A DNA stretch of 64,000 nucleotides from Oligoflexia bacterium. Its GTDB lineage: Bacteria > Bdellovibrionota > UBA1018. The stretch spans positions 1 through 64,000 of the forward strand of contig JACMNQ010000064.1 of assembly GCA_014378465.1 (NCBI GenBank), read 5' to 3'. The notes below the pieces were generated by a model. That model did not search any database, was not told where the DNA came from, and saw nothing but the letters and a program-made list of their open reading frames with translations. Both the position numbers and the translations under genes were made by a program. Below, in pieces: positions 8,900 through 17,271 of the stretch (its first letter is position 1; each line of letters starts with the position of its first letter).

Positions 8900-8926
8900 T
8901 CAAGTTGGAAGCGACTTCACCGATAG
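8900..8926 (+). promoter_or_regulatory. Sigma-28 (FliA)-type promoter of the flagellin gene
   Basis: TCAAGTTG (8900-8907), an 11-nt spacer and ACCGATAG (8919-8926) match the sigma-28 consensus TAAAGTTT-N11-GCCGATAA at 6/8 and 6/8 positions with exact spacing. It sits about 105 nt before the flagellin ATG on the right strand. Confidence 0.8.
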
Positions 8927-8992
8927 GTTCTTTGTCACACTGGGCAGGGATTGCCGAGAATGACGAACGAGTCAGCTACAAACAACGTCATC

Positions 8993-9027
8993 AAGGAGGA
9001 GATTTCATGGTTACAACCGGAGGATAG
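8993..9027 (+). other. Flagellin leader: strong ribosome site and six-codon mini-ORF
   Basis: AAGGAGGAG at 8993-9001 is followed after 5 nt by ATG (9007) and a six-codon frame, MVTTGG, ending at TAG (9025-9027). The stop is 4 nt before the flagellin ATG at 9032, and the GGAGGA that serves the flagellin start (9019-9024) lies inside the mini-ORF as its last two Gly codons. The two frames differ, so this is not an N-terminal extension. The layout suggests translational coupling. Expression is not shown. Confidence 0.5.
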
Positions 9028-9031
9028 TCAC

Positions 9032-9868
9032 ATGGGTTTAAGAATTAGTACGAACGTCCAGTCTCTTGCAGCTCAACGTTTTTTAGGCAACAACAGAATG
9101 AATTCGGACAAGTCCCTCGAGCGCTTGGCTTCGGGCTCCCGAATCAACCGCGCCGGCGATGACGCCGCAGGTCTCGCGATCAGTGAAAAACTGAAAGCCA
9201 ACATCCGCTCCATGAAACAGGCGACCCGAAATGCCAACGACGGGATCAGCCTGGTGCAGGTCGCTGAAGGCGCGATGAACGAAGTCAGCAACATTCTGAT
9301 TCGTCTCCGCGAACTCTCGATCCAGACCTCTTCTGACACGATCGGCGACACTGAGCGTGGTTTCGTGGACAAAGAAGTTCAACACCTCAAAGCTGAAGTC
9401 AATCGTATCGCTGGCGGTACTGAATTCAACGGCACCAAGCTGTTGAACGGCACTTCGCCCCAGCTCGACATTCAGGTCGGGATCAACAACAATCCTACCC
9501 AGGATCGTTTTCAGTTCGACTCCAAGGGACTCGTGACCAGCCTTGAATCCCTCGGCATCGGAAACGTGTCCAATCTGACTCGCGAAAACTCACAGCAGAA
9601 TCTCACCATGCTGGACGGCGCGATCAACAAGGTCAATGAAAACCGATCCAGCCTCGGCGCTCTTCAGAATCGCCTGGGATCCACGATCAACAATTTGAAC
9701 ATCTACCGTGAAAACCTGGAAGGCGCCAACAGCCGAATCCGCGATACGGACATGGCTGAAGAAACCGCTGAACTGACCAAGAATAACATCCTGTCCCAGG
9801 CCAATATCTCGGTCTTGAGCCAGGCGAATCAGAACTCACAGATGGCTCTGAAACTTCTTCAGAATTAA
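9032..9868 (+). CDS. fliC: Flagellin
   Basis: 278 residues from the ATG at 9032, which has GGAGGA 7 nt upstream. The N-terminal D0/D1 region is intact (MGLRISTNVQSL, RLASGSRINRAGDDAAGLAI, TEFNGTKLLNG), as is the C-terminal D1/D0 region (ENLEGANSRIRDTDMAEE, SQMALKLLQN). The middle is very short, so the protein lacks D2/D3 outer domains, as in Bdellovibrio and other small flagellins. It assembles into the flagellar filament after type III export. It is a single-gene unit: its own sigma-28-like promoter upstream, a hairpin terminator downstream, and no other flagellar gene in the window. Confidence 0.98.
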   Translation: MGLRISTNVQSLAAQRFLGNNRMNSDKSLERLASGSRINRAGDDAAGLAISEKLKANIRSMKQATRNANDGISLVQVAEGAMNEVSNILIRLRELSIQTSSDTIGDTERGFVDKEVQHLKAEVNRIAGGTEFNGTKLLNGTSPQLDIQVGINNNPTQDRFQFDSKGLVTSLESLGIGNVSNLTRENSQQNLTMLDGAINKVNENRSSLGALQNRLGSTINNLNIYRENLEGANSRIRDTDMAEETAELTKNNILSQANISVLSQANQNSQMALKLLQN

Positions 9869-9900
9869 TACTGGGTAACCAGGTTGGTGTGTAGCTTAGG

Positions 9901-9922
9901 GGGCCTCCTCTCCGGGAGGCCC
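9901..9922 (+). terminator. Hairpin terminator after flagellin
   Basis: GGGCCTCC (9901-9908), a 6-nt loop and GGAGGCCC (9915-9922) form a perfect 8-bp GC-rich stem 32 nt after the flagellin stop. There is no run of T directly after it, so termination efficiency is uncertain. Confidence 0.65.
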
Positions 9923-9982
9923 TCGACTCACAGCTTTAATTCTGGAATTTTAAACTCCTTCAGTCTAGTTTCTGTTCGTAAC

Positions 9983-11110
9983 ATGCTCTGGTTCTGCGCC
10001 GGCACCGCCGGTGAACTCATCAAAGTCTACCCGCTCCTTCGAATGGCCACCGAGCGAAAGCTCTCCTGGTTCATGCTCTCAACCGGCCAGAGCGGAATCA
10101 ACTTCTTCCGACAGTGGGATGACTTCCTGCTCCCCCGCGAACGAGTCGGCACGCTCGTTCAGACCACCGCCGATCTCCATACTTCTCAGGCGGCCGTTCA
10201 CTGGTTTTCCAGAGCGGCCCTCACCTCCACTTCCGATCTTCGCAAGACCGTCTTCACACTTTCCGGTCAACTCCCCACCGCATCCGACACCTGGCTGGTC
10301 CATGGTGACACGCTGTCCACCCTGATTGGCAGCTGGTACGCAAGAAGACTCAAAGTTCCCCTCGCGCACATCGAAGCCGGCCTCAGATCCGATCGTCTCT
10401 TTCATCCCTTTCCGGAAGAGATCAATCGCAGATGGGTCTCGCGCCTGGCCCAGCTCCACTTTCCACAGGATACGCGCGCCCTCGAGAATCTGAACCGGGC
10501 TCGCTTCCCGGCGATCTCCGGGAGAAAAATCTGCACGGAAGGCAACACGTTGATCGACGCGATTCATTACATGAATGATGATTTCAGAAAAGCAGGCACC
10601 GCTGCGACCCTCACCGCGTCCGGGGATGCCGTTGCCCCTTATGTCGTTGCGAATGTGCATCGCTTCGAAAACCTGCATTCGCCCGAGAACTGGGAAACGA
10701 TTCTCCAGGTTCTCGAACGGGCGGCGAAAAAGCACCGTGTCAAGCTTGTGCTCCATCCTCCCACTCAGGAAAAACTGGCCAAAGAACCCGGGGCGCGCGC
10801 CCGTCTTGAAAAGGCGGGCATCGAACTGCTGCCTCGCCAGCCCTTCCGGTCTTTCATTCAGCTCCTGATCGGTTCGGAGTATGTCATCTCCGATGGGGGG
10901 AGCAATCAGGAGGAATGCCATTATCTTGGGAAACCCTGCCTCCTGCTGCGCAACTCCACGGAAAGAATTGAAGGGCTGAACGGTCCGTGCCTGCTCACGA
11001 AGTTTCAGAAACACGCGATTGACCGTTTTTTCGCGGAACCCGGAAAATTCAAGGGACCTGAAGTTTTCTTTCCAAGATCCCCTTCGTCCATCATTTTGGA
11101 TTCTCTATGA
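9983..11110 (+). CDS. UDP-N-acetylglucosamine 2-epimerase family protein
   Basis: 375 residues from the ATG at 9983, which begins directly at the Rossmann strand LWFCAGTAGELIKVYPLL; an upstream extension would run through the flagellin terminator. Family signatures are VHGDTLSTLIGSWYA, HIEAGLRS, FPEEINRRWVSRLA, EGNTLIDAI, VANVHRFENL and ISDGGSNQEECHYLGKP. The length equals WecB/MnaA (about 375). The family interconverts UDP-GlcNAc and UDP-ManNAc or hydrolyses related sugars; the substrate here is not settled. It overlaps the next gene by 4 nt and heads a three-gene glycan unit with a GT2 enzyme and a flippase-like protein. Confidence 0.88.
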   Translation: MLWFCAGTAGELIKVYPLLRMATERKLSWFMLSTGQSGINFFRQWDDFLLPRERVGTLVQTTADLHTSQAAVHWFSRAALTSTSDLRKTVFTLSGQLPTASDTWLVHGDTLSTLIGSWYARRLKVPLAHIEAGLRSDRLFHPFPEEINRRWVSRLAQLHFPQDTRALENLNRARFPAISGRKICTEGNTLIDAIHYMNDDFRKAGTAATLTASGDAVAPYVVANVHRFENLHSPENWETILQVLERAAKKHRVKLVLHPPTQEKLAKEPGARARLEKAGIELLPRQPFRSFIQLLIGSEYVISDGGSNQEECHYLGKPCLLLRNSTERIEGLNGPCLLTKFQKHAIDRFFAEPGKFKGPEVFFPRSPSSIILDSL

Positions 11111-11910
11111 TCGATCTCTTCACACCTCTGAAAAGCTCCCGACTGAGCGTGATCGTACCTGTTTTCAACGAAGCTCAGAACATTCTGAAGAATCTCGATC
11201 TGCTCATTTCAGAGATCGAGCCCTATTTTCTCACCTATGAAATTCTGGTTGTGAGCGACGGCAGCACGGATGGGACTCATCAGGTGCTCCAGAGATTCGA
11301 ACACCCGAATGTGAGAACCATCGCTTTCACCCGGAATAAAGGCAAAGGTCATGCGGTTCGCGAAGGCTTCAAGGAAGCCCAGGGCGACTACATCCTCTTC
11401 ATTGATGGCGGTATGGAACTTCATCCACGCGACATCCGCGTCTTTCTCGGCCTCATGGAACTTTACCGTGCCGACATCGTCATTGGCTCCAAACGCCACC
11501 CGCAGTCACAGGTCGAGTACCCGGTCCTTCGGCGCATCCTGAGCTCGATCTATCAGCTTTTGATCCGGAAAGTGTTTGACCTCAATGTCACGGACACTCA
11601 GGTGGGCCTGAAGCTTTTCAGAAAGTCCGTGATTGATGCGATCCTTCCTGAACTCACGATTGATCGATATGGCTTTGATCTTGAGATTCTCGCGCTCGCG
11701 CGCTCCAAGGGCTTTCGGCTGGTGCTCGAGGCGCCGATCCGACTTGAATACTTCAATCACAACACGCGCTCGCCTCTGCTTGAACTGGTTCACGTCTTCA
11801 AAGTGGGATCCATCATCCTGATGGACACCTACCGCCTGGCGAGACGGCTCAGGGTCCCGGTCAAGGCGCAGATCACTTCACAGGGACGGGGTTCCGGAAA
11901 CTCACCATGA
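11107..11910 (+). CDS. Family 2 glycosyltransferase, dolichyl/polyprenyl-phosphate sugar synthase-like
   Basis: 267 residues. The GT-A fold begins LSVIVPVFNEAQNI, with VVSDGSTDGT and NKGKGHAVREGF. The position where the family usually has DxD reads ILFIDGGMEL (D100-G101-G102), so the second Asp is missing. VIGSKRHP, TDTQVGLKLFRK and YGFDLEILALA match polyprenyl-phosphate glycosyltransferases. There are no C-terminal membrane helices. It overlaps both neighbours by 4 nt. It probably charges a lipid carrier or extends a lipid-linked glycan exported by the next gene product. Confidence 0.88.
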   Translation: MIDLFTPLKSSRLSVIVPVFNEAQNILKNLDLLISEIEPYFLTYEILVVSDGSTDGTHQVLQRFEHPNVRTIAFTRNKGKGHAVREGFKEAQGDYILFIDGGMELHPRDIRVFLGLMELYRADIVIGSKRHPQSQVEYPVLRRILSSIYQLLIRKVFDLNVTDTQVGLKLFRKSVIDAILPELTIDRYGFDLEILALARSKGFRLVLEAPIRLEYFNHNTRSPLLELVHVFKVGSIILMDTYRLARRLRVPVKAQITSQGRGSGNSP

Positions 11911-13136
11911 AAGCTTTTCTCAAGGGTTCCTTCTTTCTGCTTGTCGCGAATATTTCAGCCGGGGTGCTGAGTTACTTCTTTCAGCTTCGCGGCGCCGCCC
12001 TTCTCTCTGCCGCGGCCTACGGGGGACTCAATACCTGGCTCGCTTACCTTGGACTTGCGCTTTCGCTCGCCGGAGTCGCGCAGTACTCCTCAAATTTCGT
12101 GATTCTGTCGGAGCACCATTTTCGTCGGACCGCGGGTGCCGTGCTGGTCTTCGTCGCAGGCAGCCTGATCGCACTCTACCTGGTGTCGGGCGCTGTCGCT
12201 CACGGTCTTTTTTTCGGACTTTCGATGCTGCTCGGCGCGGTTTTTCAGGGAATTGTGGGCCAGTTTCAGGGACGCACCTGGTTCTCCTGGATGGGAGCGA
12301 GTCTTTTCATCGCCGCCGCACTCAAGGTCGCGGTGACTTACTGGAATCCGGCCTGGGTCGGCATCCACACCTTTGCTCCTCTGCAAAGGGAGGAACTCTT
12401 CTACCTCGCGCTTCCTCTCTCCTTCGGACTCACCTGCCTTTTCCAGGCGGCCGTGATGCTCTTCAAGCATGAACCGTTCTCCGCGGAAGTTCGCGCCCGT
12501 CGCGCGAAGCTGGAGAAACACGAAATTTCGAGTGCTCTGCGGGGCGCGACGATTCTCGCGATCGCCATGGCATTGATTCCGCAGATGGATCTTCTCAATC
12601 TGCGCTGGCTGCATGGGGACGAAACGGTGGGCCTTTTTTCGAGAGCGTCACTTTTTGCAAAAGCCATTTTCTTCGCTGCCCTGACTCTCGTTCAAGTGAC
12701 ACTTCCCCACCACATCCGCGCCAGCAAAAGCTCCGATCCGCACACCGCCCACCGCTCCATCGTTCGTTTCGAAATTGCCGGGCTCGCTCTCTGCGTCTGC
12801 GCCTCGATCGTGCTCGCCTGGGTTGGACCGTGGGCTTCCAAGAATTTTCTCGGCTTTGATCTGGATCCCTACCGCAGCTGGATCCTGCTCTCGTGCCTGT
12901 CGCTCACCGCACTCTACGGACATCTTCAGAAGATCCAGCTCGACTGCGCACTCGGCAAATGGAAAAAAGGCTCTTTCAGGCTCTGCGCCCTTCTTTTCTC
13001 GATGGTGCTCTGGCGCGTGATCCGGCCCGAATCCGTGGTGAATTACCTGGCGGGTGCACTTGCCTTCTATCTCGCGCTCTACCTGATCAACGAGGAGACT
13101 CTGCCCCGCCTGATTTCAAGAGCGAAAAGGGTCTGA
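11907..13136 (+). CDS. Polytopic membrane protein, polysaccharide flippase-like
   Basis: 409 residues with about 11-12 hydrophobic segments spread over the whole length. It begins MKAFLKGSFFLLVANISAGVL, the style of Wzx/MOP-family exporters, with ALLSAAAYGGLNTWLAYLGLALSLAGVAQY and a cytoplasmic charged loop around residues 200-215. It overlaps the GT2 gene by 4 nt and is last in the unit. The context supports transbilayer movement of a lipid-linked sugar. Sequence similarity to MOP flippases is only general, so the family assignment is moderate. Confidence 0.7.
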   Translation: MKAFLKGSFFLLVANISAGVLSYFFQLRGAALLSAAAYGGLNTWLAYLGLALSLAGVAQYSSNFVILSEHHFRRTAGAVLVFVAGSLIALYLVSGAVAHGLFFGLSMLLGAVFQGIVGQFQGRTWFSWMGASLFIAAALKVAVTYWNPAWVGIHTFAPLQREELFYLALPLSFGLTCLFQAAVMLFKHEPFSAEVRARRAKLEKHEISSALRGATILAIAMALIPQMDLLNLRWLHGDETVGLFSRASLFAKAIFFAALTLVQVTLPHHIRASKSSDPHTAHRSIVRFEIAGLALCVCASIVLAWVGPWASKNFLGFDLDPYRSWILLSCLSLTALYGHLQKIQLDCALGKWKKGSFRLCALLFSMVLWRVIRPESVVNYLAGALAFYLALYLINEETLPRLISRAKRV

Positions 13137-13157
13137 AGCCAGCGGCTCCAGACCCTT
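13127..13157. terminator. Hairpin between convergent genes
   Basis: AAGGGTCTG (13127-13135) pairs perfectly with CAGACCCTT (13149-13157), loop 13 nt. The left arm contains the stop codon of the flippase gene. It lies between that gene and the convergent repeat-protein gene and may end transcription from both sides. No strong T-run follows. Confidence 0.55.
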
Positions 13158-13176
13158 CACATTCAATTCAAAGTCA

Positions 13177-14358
13177 TCAACGAGGAGGCAAAGGTCTCAT
13201 GACTCCGCCGGCCACATTGGAAGCGACAATCATGCATACGTCTTCAGCGCTCCAGTAACCGTACTGTTTGGCTCTCACAGTGCCGCCGATATCAATGCGG
13301 TTGACACTCGTCGCGCTTGGCATGTTAGTCATGTAAGTTCTGCACTGTTCACGCACTTCAGAAAGAGTGTAACCAGCAAAGGTGTACGGAGCGTCTCCGA
13401 TAGTGCCTTTGGCCACAGCGCTGCCTGACGATTTTACGAAGCTGTAGTTCACCAGATTCGCCATCTCCGCGGCACTCCAGTAACCGTAGCGCTTGGTGAA
13501 GGAAACTCCGTTCAATTCCAGTGAATTCACGCTCGAATCCGCTGCAAGTGGAACGAAGGTCAGAATGCGACTGGTCGCTTCTTCGATCGTTTCAGCCTGA
13601 ATGCTGAAAGGCGCTTCTCCCATTTTGCCAGCGGTGACGGCCGGTGCCACCTGGCCTTTGCGACTCACGACCGATGCGTTGAGCGTTGCGATTGCACACA
13701 GCTGAGCCTTGCTCCAGTAGCCGTAACGTTTGGTCGACTTCACGGAGTTGATCTGCAGCGAGTTCATCGAACCGGCCGAAGAGCTCGCCATATAGGCCTG
13801 GCAATCCTGATTCAGATCGGCGGCAGTCCTTCCTGTGAAAAAGACGTCAACATCCCCCAGGCGTCCGCGGAACTCCATGCTGGAGCTGTAGCGAGGATCG
13901 CGTGGATCACGAGGATTGCCATTGCCTGGATCCTGTCCCGGAAAGCGGCCTTCGAGAGTCAGGCCAACCATCGCGAGCTTCACACCGGACACGGAGCGGG
14001 CACGAAGTTCGATGGAGGCTGCGTCCTGAATACCCTGAAGTGGAAGCTGATAGATGCCCAGGTCCTTGCTCAGAGGGTCAGTGGCGAGAAGTCTGCCGTT
14101 CACGAAAATGTCCAGAGCGGCGCCGTTCGGACCACTGGGATTGTTTCGGAGGTCGTTGGATGAAGCCACGACCATCAGACTGCGAAGGGAGGAGCCTCGC
14201 AGATCATAAGGGAGTAATTGAGCCAGGGAAACTCCCTGGCGATTGATCAACTGCAGGGAAACAGTGGACGAAAGTAGCTCGTCCGCCTTTGCGGAAGCGG
14301 CCAGAGATCCTGCACCGATAACCAGCGCGGAAAGCGCCCAAAGAGCTTTGTTTTTCAT
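13177..14358 (-). CDS. Exported protein with three KRYGYWS repeats, unknown family
   Basis: 393 residues from the ATG at 14358; AGGA lies 11 nt upstream, and the signal peptide begins cleanly here (MKNKALWALSALVIGAG...ASAKA, cleavage before DE). Residues 25-180 form an N-terminal domain with SLMVVASSNDLRNN and DIFVNGRLL. Three repeats of about 60-90 residues follow. Each ends in S(V/M)N(S/R), a short strand, K(R/Q)YGYWS and a helix. Repeats 1 and 3 carry a Cys pair (DCQAY/QLCAIA and EQCRTY/DVCMIV); repeat 2 has lost both. A Pro/Arg/Asp linker (NPRDPRDPRY) precedes the repeats. I recognise no known family. It probably acts in the periplasm or outside the cell. Confidence 0.75.
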   Translation of the reverse strand: MKNKALWALSALVIGAGSLAASAKADELLSSTVSLQLINRQGVSLAQLLPYDLRGSSLRSLMVVASSNDLRNNPSGPNGAALDIFVNGRLLATDPLSKDLGIYQLPLQGIQDAASIELRARSVSGVKLAMVGLTLEGRFPGQDPGNGNPRDPRDPRYSSSMEFRGRLGDVDVFFTGRTAADLNQDCQAYMASSSAGSMNSLQINSVKSTKRYGYWSKAQLCAIATLNASVVSRKGQVAPAVTAGKMGEAPFSIQAETIEEATSRILTFVPLAADSSVNSLELNGVSFTKRYGYWSAAEMANLVNYSFVKSSGSAVAKGTIGDAPYTFAGYTLSEVREQCRTYMTNMPSATSVNRIDIGGTVRAKQYGYWSAEDVCMIVASNVAGGVMRPLPPR

Positions 14359-14548
14359 TTTTAAATCCATCCTGGCAGCTCTGTAACGCGATGCAATAAA
14401 ATGGTCAAGTACTCTATTCTGAAGCGCCAGGCAGGTCTGACATTGCACACCTGAAAGCACATCAGTATACACAGCACCCATGGCACCCCATTCACAGCAC
14501 CCCATCCGGCCCTCGGCAGCTTCCGTTGGCGCCGAATCCCGCCTTCCC

Positions 14549-15259
14549 ATGAACCATCCGGATTTCCGGTACTCCGATTCACGCAATCCTTACTGGAAAA
14601 AGCTCAAGGCTCTGCCGGGCATCGCGTTCACGGACAATGACACGGAAACTCACCAGGGAAAGTGGCGCGAGCACTTTGACGGTCTGCGGGCTCCCGAGAA
14701 GTCGACCGCTCGCCGCGAACTCAGTGTCGAGATCGGCTGCAATACGGGACATGTGATTCGCGAGTGGGCGGCGCGCGATCCGGCCAATGATTACATCGGC
14801 ATCGATTGGAAATTCAAGATCATCCACCGCGGCGCTGAGAAGACCCTCGCCCAGGGACTGAAGAACCTGGTTCTGTTTCGTGCCCATGCCGAGCGCCTCA
14901 ATTACATGTTCGGGCCCGCCGAAGTGGATCACCTGTTCCTGTTTTTTCCGGATCCATGGCCGAAAAAAGGTGAACTGAAGAACCGTTTTCTGAACGCTGA
15001 GAATCTTCGTCATGCGGCCACGGTAGTGCGCCCTGGCGGGACTTTTCAAATCAAGACGGATCACCTGGGCTACTTTGAATGGATGGAAGCCGCGATCGCC
15101 GAAGTCCCCGAGCTCTGGGAAGTGACCTCTCGCACCAACGACCTGCACGTCAACTGCCCTGACCCGACGAAACTCAAGATCCCTGAAGTGACCTTGTTTG
15201 AACGCCTGTGGATCAAGGACGGCATCAAGATCAACAGCGTGTGGCTCAGGAGAAGATAG
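14549..15259 (+). CDS. trmB: tRNA (guanine-N7-)-methyltransferase
   Basis: 236 residues from the ATG at 14549; an in-frame ATG at 14480 would add 23 residues absent from the family. SAM-binding motif VEIGCNTGHVIREWA, then YIGIDWKFK, the family hallmark LFFPDPWPKK, and TDHLGYFEWM. It methylates G46 of tRNA variable loops in the cytoplasm. The usual RHNKRR after PDPWPKK is replaced by GELKNRF, as in other divergent TrmB proteins. Its stop abuts the stop of the convergent COG3014 gene with no gap. Confidence 0.95.
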   Translation: MNHPDFRYSDSRNPYWKKLKALPGIAFTDNDTETHQGKWREHFDGLRAPEKSTARRELSVEIGCNTGHVIREWAARDPANDYIGIDWKFKIIHRGAEKTLAQGLKNLVLFRAHAERLNYMFGPAEVDHLFLFFPDPWPKKGELKNRFLNAENLRHAATVVRPGGTFQIKTDHLGYFEWMEAAIAEVPELWEVTSRTNDLHVNCPDPTKLKIPEVTLFERLWIKDGIKINSVWLRRR

Positions 15260-16606
15260 TCAGCGCGGAGTGTAACGAAAATCGACGAACGCCTTCTTGC
15301 CTGGCCCGACCTGAATGGTTTTTTCAGGCAATGCACCCGCACCCTGGGGCAGCGCTCTCACGGTATAGGATCCCGGCGCGACCTGAATTCTCGCGATCTG
15401 CAGATCCCGGGGAAGGAGATTCCATGACCGGACATCCGCTTGATCACTCGCGTAGAGCGCGATATTCGCAAGCGCTCCGAGCAACGGACTGTGGGTCACG
15501 TTCTCCACTTGTTTCGAAAGCACCTGCTTGGCGACGACTCCCGCGAGTTTCTTGGCGAGAATGCCGCCCCATTTTTCCTGCAGGTTTTCAGTCGCGGTGC
15601 TCTCGATGTCATGCAGGCGGTAAGTGTCGGCCACGGCGACGGGTGAATCGGTGCTCGCGGCTGCACTCGCGGGCACCGGCAATGGGACCGCAGGAGGAGC
15701 AAGAGTCGCTTCGAGCTTTCTAACTTCAATCTTGGCTGCGTAAACTGGATTGTATCGAGCATAAAAACGCGGAATTGAACCAAAGCCTGGATCGGGTCTC
15801 TTGACCGGTGAAATTCCATTTTCATAGATCACGATGATTTCGGAAGGTTCGACTTTGCTCTTTCCAGTCTGTTTTGAATAGAGACTCTTGGCCTGCGCCT
15901 GGTCCTCCGCGCTCAACTTGAAAGTTTCGGTCCACTTGTCCATGTCATCGCGGTCTCCGGTCAGCCAGGCCAGGCGATACAGGTCCTTGCCAAGACCGGG
16001 ATAAGCGGGAGTCAGATCGTACGTGAGCTTGTAGTCAACGTACGCATCATTCCAGTTTCCATCCGCTTCGTAGAGAATGGCGGAGAGGTAGCGGGCAAAC
16101 GCATTCTGTTTGTACTTGCGCTGGCCTTCGCTCACCATCAGCTGAAGCTTTCGATTCACGCGCCTGGCTTCGACAAGCGCGTTTTCATGATCGCCCATCA
16201 GCGCATAATTGATCGCCAGGTAAGTGTTGATCAGAACTTTTTCAAAATCCTCGCCTTTGTAATCGCGAAGGTTGTCGCTGGTGAGCAGCGAAGCGCTCTC
16301 GGCAGCCAGGCTCGTGTAGTCCTTGATTTCGGCGATCTTGTCAGCTTCAAAGAAAGCCTTGTTGCTCTCTTCGTATTTTCCGGCCGCGTGGAGGGACAGC
16401 CCGAGGTCCAGGAGATAGAGAAGCTGATCACTCCCGTTCTCACCTTGATCTTTCAGTCCGACGCGGAGCTGAGTGGCAGCTTCTTCATACTTTCCCTCAC
16501 GAAAAAGCCGGTCCGAGGCGCTATCCGACATTCGTGCGGAAGCACACCCCGAACCGGTCACAAGGATCAGAAGTACGGCGATTCGACGCCTGAACGCAAA
16601 GAACAC
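15260..16606 (-). CDS. TPR-containing lipoprotein, COG3014-like
   Basis: 448 residues starting at a GTG (16606), 9 nt after the LpoB stop. A signal peptide ends in TGSGCAS, a slightly atypical lipobox. Residues 30-230 carry TPR-like helices (LFREGKYEEAATQL, LHAAGKYEESNKAFFEADKI, ALMGDHENALVEARRV). The second half has EIIVIYENGISPVKRPDP and a C-terminal beta region ending in TIQVGPGKKAFVDFRYTP. COG3014 lipoproteins are commonly found beside lpoB; that pairing is repeated here on one strand. Its molecular role is not established. By context it should act in the periplasm with peptidoglycan synthesis. Confidence 0.82.
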   Translation of the reverse strand: MFFAFRRRIAVLLILVTGSGCASARMSDSASDRLFREGKYEEAATQLRVGLKDQGENGSDQLLYLLDLGLSLHAAGKYEESNKAFFEADKIAEIKDYTSLAAESASLLTSDNLRDYKGEDFEKVLINTYLAINYALMGDHENALVEARRVNRKLQLMVSEGQRKYKQNAFARYLSAILYEADGNWNDAYVDYKLTYDLTPAYPGLGKDLYRLAWLTGDRDDMDKWTETFKLSAEDQAQAKSLYSKQTGKSKVEPSEIIVIYENGISPVKRPDPGFGSIPRFYARYNPVYAAKIEVRKLEATLAPPAVPLPVPASAAASTDSPVAVADTYRLHDIESTATENLQEKWGGILAKKLAGVVAKQVLSKQVENVTHSPLLGALANIALYASDQADVRSWNLLPRDLQIARIQVAPGSYTVRALPQGAGALPEKTIQVGPGKKAFVDFRYTPR

Positions 16607-16615
16607 TGAGTTCTC

Positions 16616-17242
16616 TCAGAGTCCCACGCTGCGCTTGCGGTACTTCTTGCGAAGTTCACGTTCTTCCGTGCAGTCAATGGTCGAAGTGTCCATGTTGGTC
16701 AGATTCATCGTGAGCTTGTAGTAGATGAACTTGTCATTGCCGACCTGCTGCACGTTCGTCGCCATGGCGCCGCTGAGAATGTAGTCCGCACCGATCTGTT
16801 TGCCGCGTTTCTTCGCGGTCGGCGCGGCCACGTTCGGACCTTCATTGTACTGATATTCTTCTTCGATCGTGCCGCGCTCGGGCTTGTTCACGAAGCGAAC
16901 CTTGCCGGACTTGATGAGCGCGGTGCGAATCTTGTCTGTCATCGAAACGGTATCGATGTGCTCTTCCGTTCGATTCTGAACTTTTTCAACGATCACGACG
17001 GGAGGCTTCGGTGCCTTGCCGACATAGTCGCACGCGACCATGGCCTTGATGACGGTATCGGCCATCTGCTGCATGTCGGACTCATTGAACTTGTCATCCA
17101 GGAGCTCGACACGGGTTGGGTCATCATATTCTCCTTTGGTGAACGCTTTGGGACCGCAGCCAGAGGCCGTGAGCAACGCGGTGATGACGACTGCTGCGAG
17201 AACGGGGCGAGAAACAGTATGGAGAACGGTATTAAGACGCAT
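16616..17242 (-). CDS. lpoB: Penicillin-binding protein activator lipoprotein LpoB
   Basis: 208 residues. The lipoprotein signal ends in LLTASGCG. LpoB features include DKFNESDMQQMADTVIKAM, VVIVEKVQNRTEEHIDT, TDKIRTALIKSGKVRFVN and the C-terminal ADYILSGAM...YYKLTMNLTN. In Enterobacteria LpoB is an outer-membrane lipoprotein that activates PBP1B. A ribosome site AGAGGA lies about 8 nt before the ATG. It is first in a two-gene unit with the COG3014-like lipoprotein, read from a sigma-70-like promoter at 17272-17300. No PBP gene lies in the window. Confidence 0.92.
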   Translation of the reverse strand: MRLNTVLHTVSRPVLAAVVITALLTASGCGPKAFTKGEYDDPTRVELLDDKFNESDMQQMADTVIKAMVACDYVGKAPKPPVVIVEKVQNRTEEHIDTVSMTDKIRTALIKSGKVRFVNKPERGTIEEEYQYNEGPNVAAPTAKKRGKQIGADYILSGAMATNVQQVGNDKFIYYKLTMNLTNMDTSTIDCTEERELRKKYRKRSVGL

Positions 17243-17271
17243 AGCGGTATCCTCTCTCTTGTGTACCTAGG

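Noticed and set aside
10079-11014. A 311-codon minus-strand frame opposite the epimerase gene
   Set aside because: No recognisable motif, and the plus strand encodes an intact epimerase in an overlapping operon.
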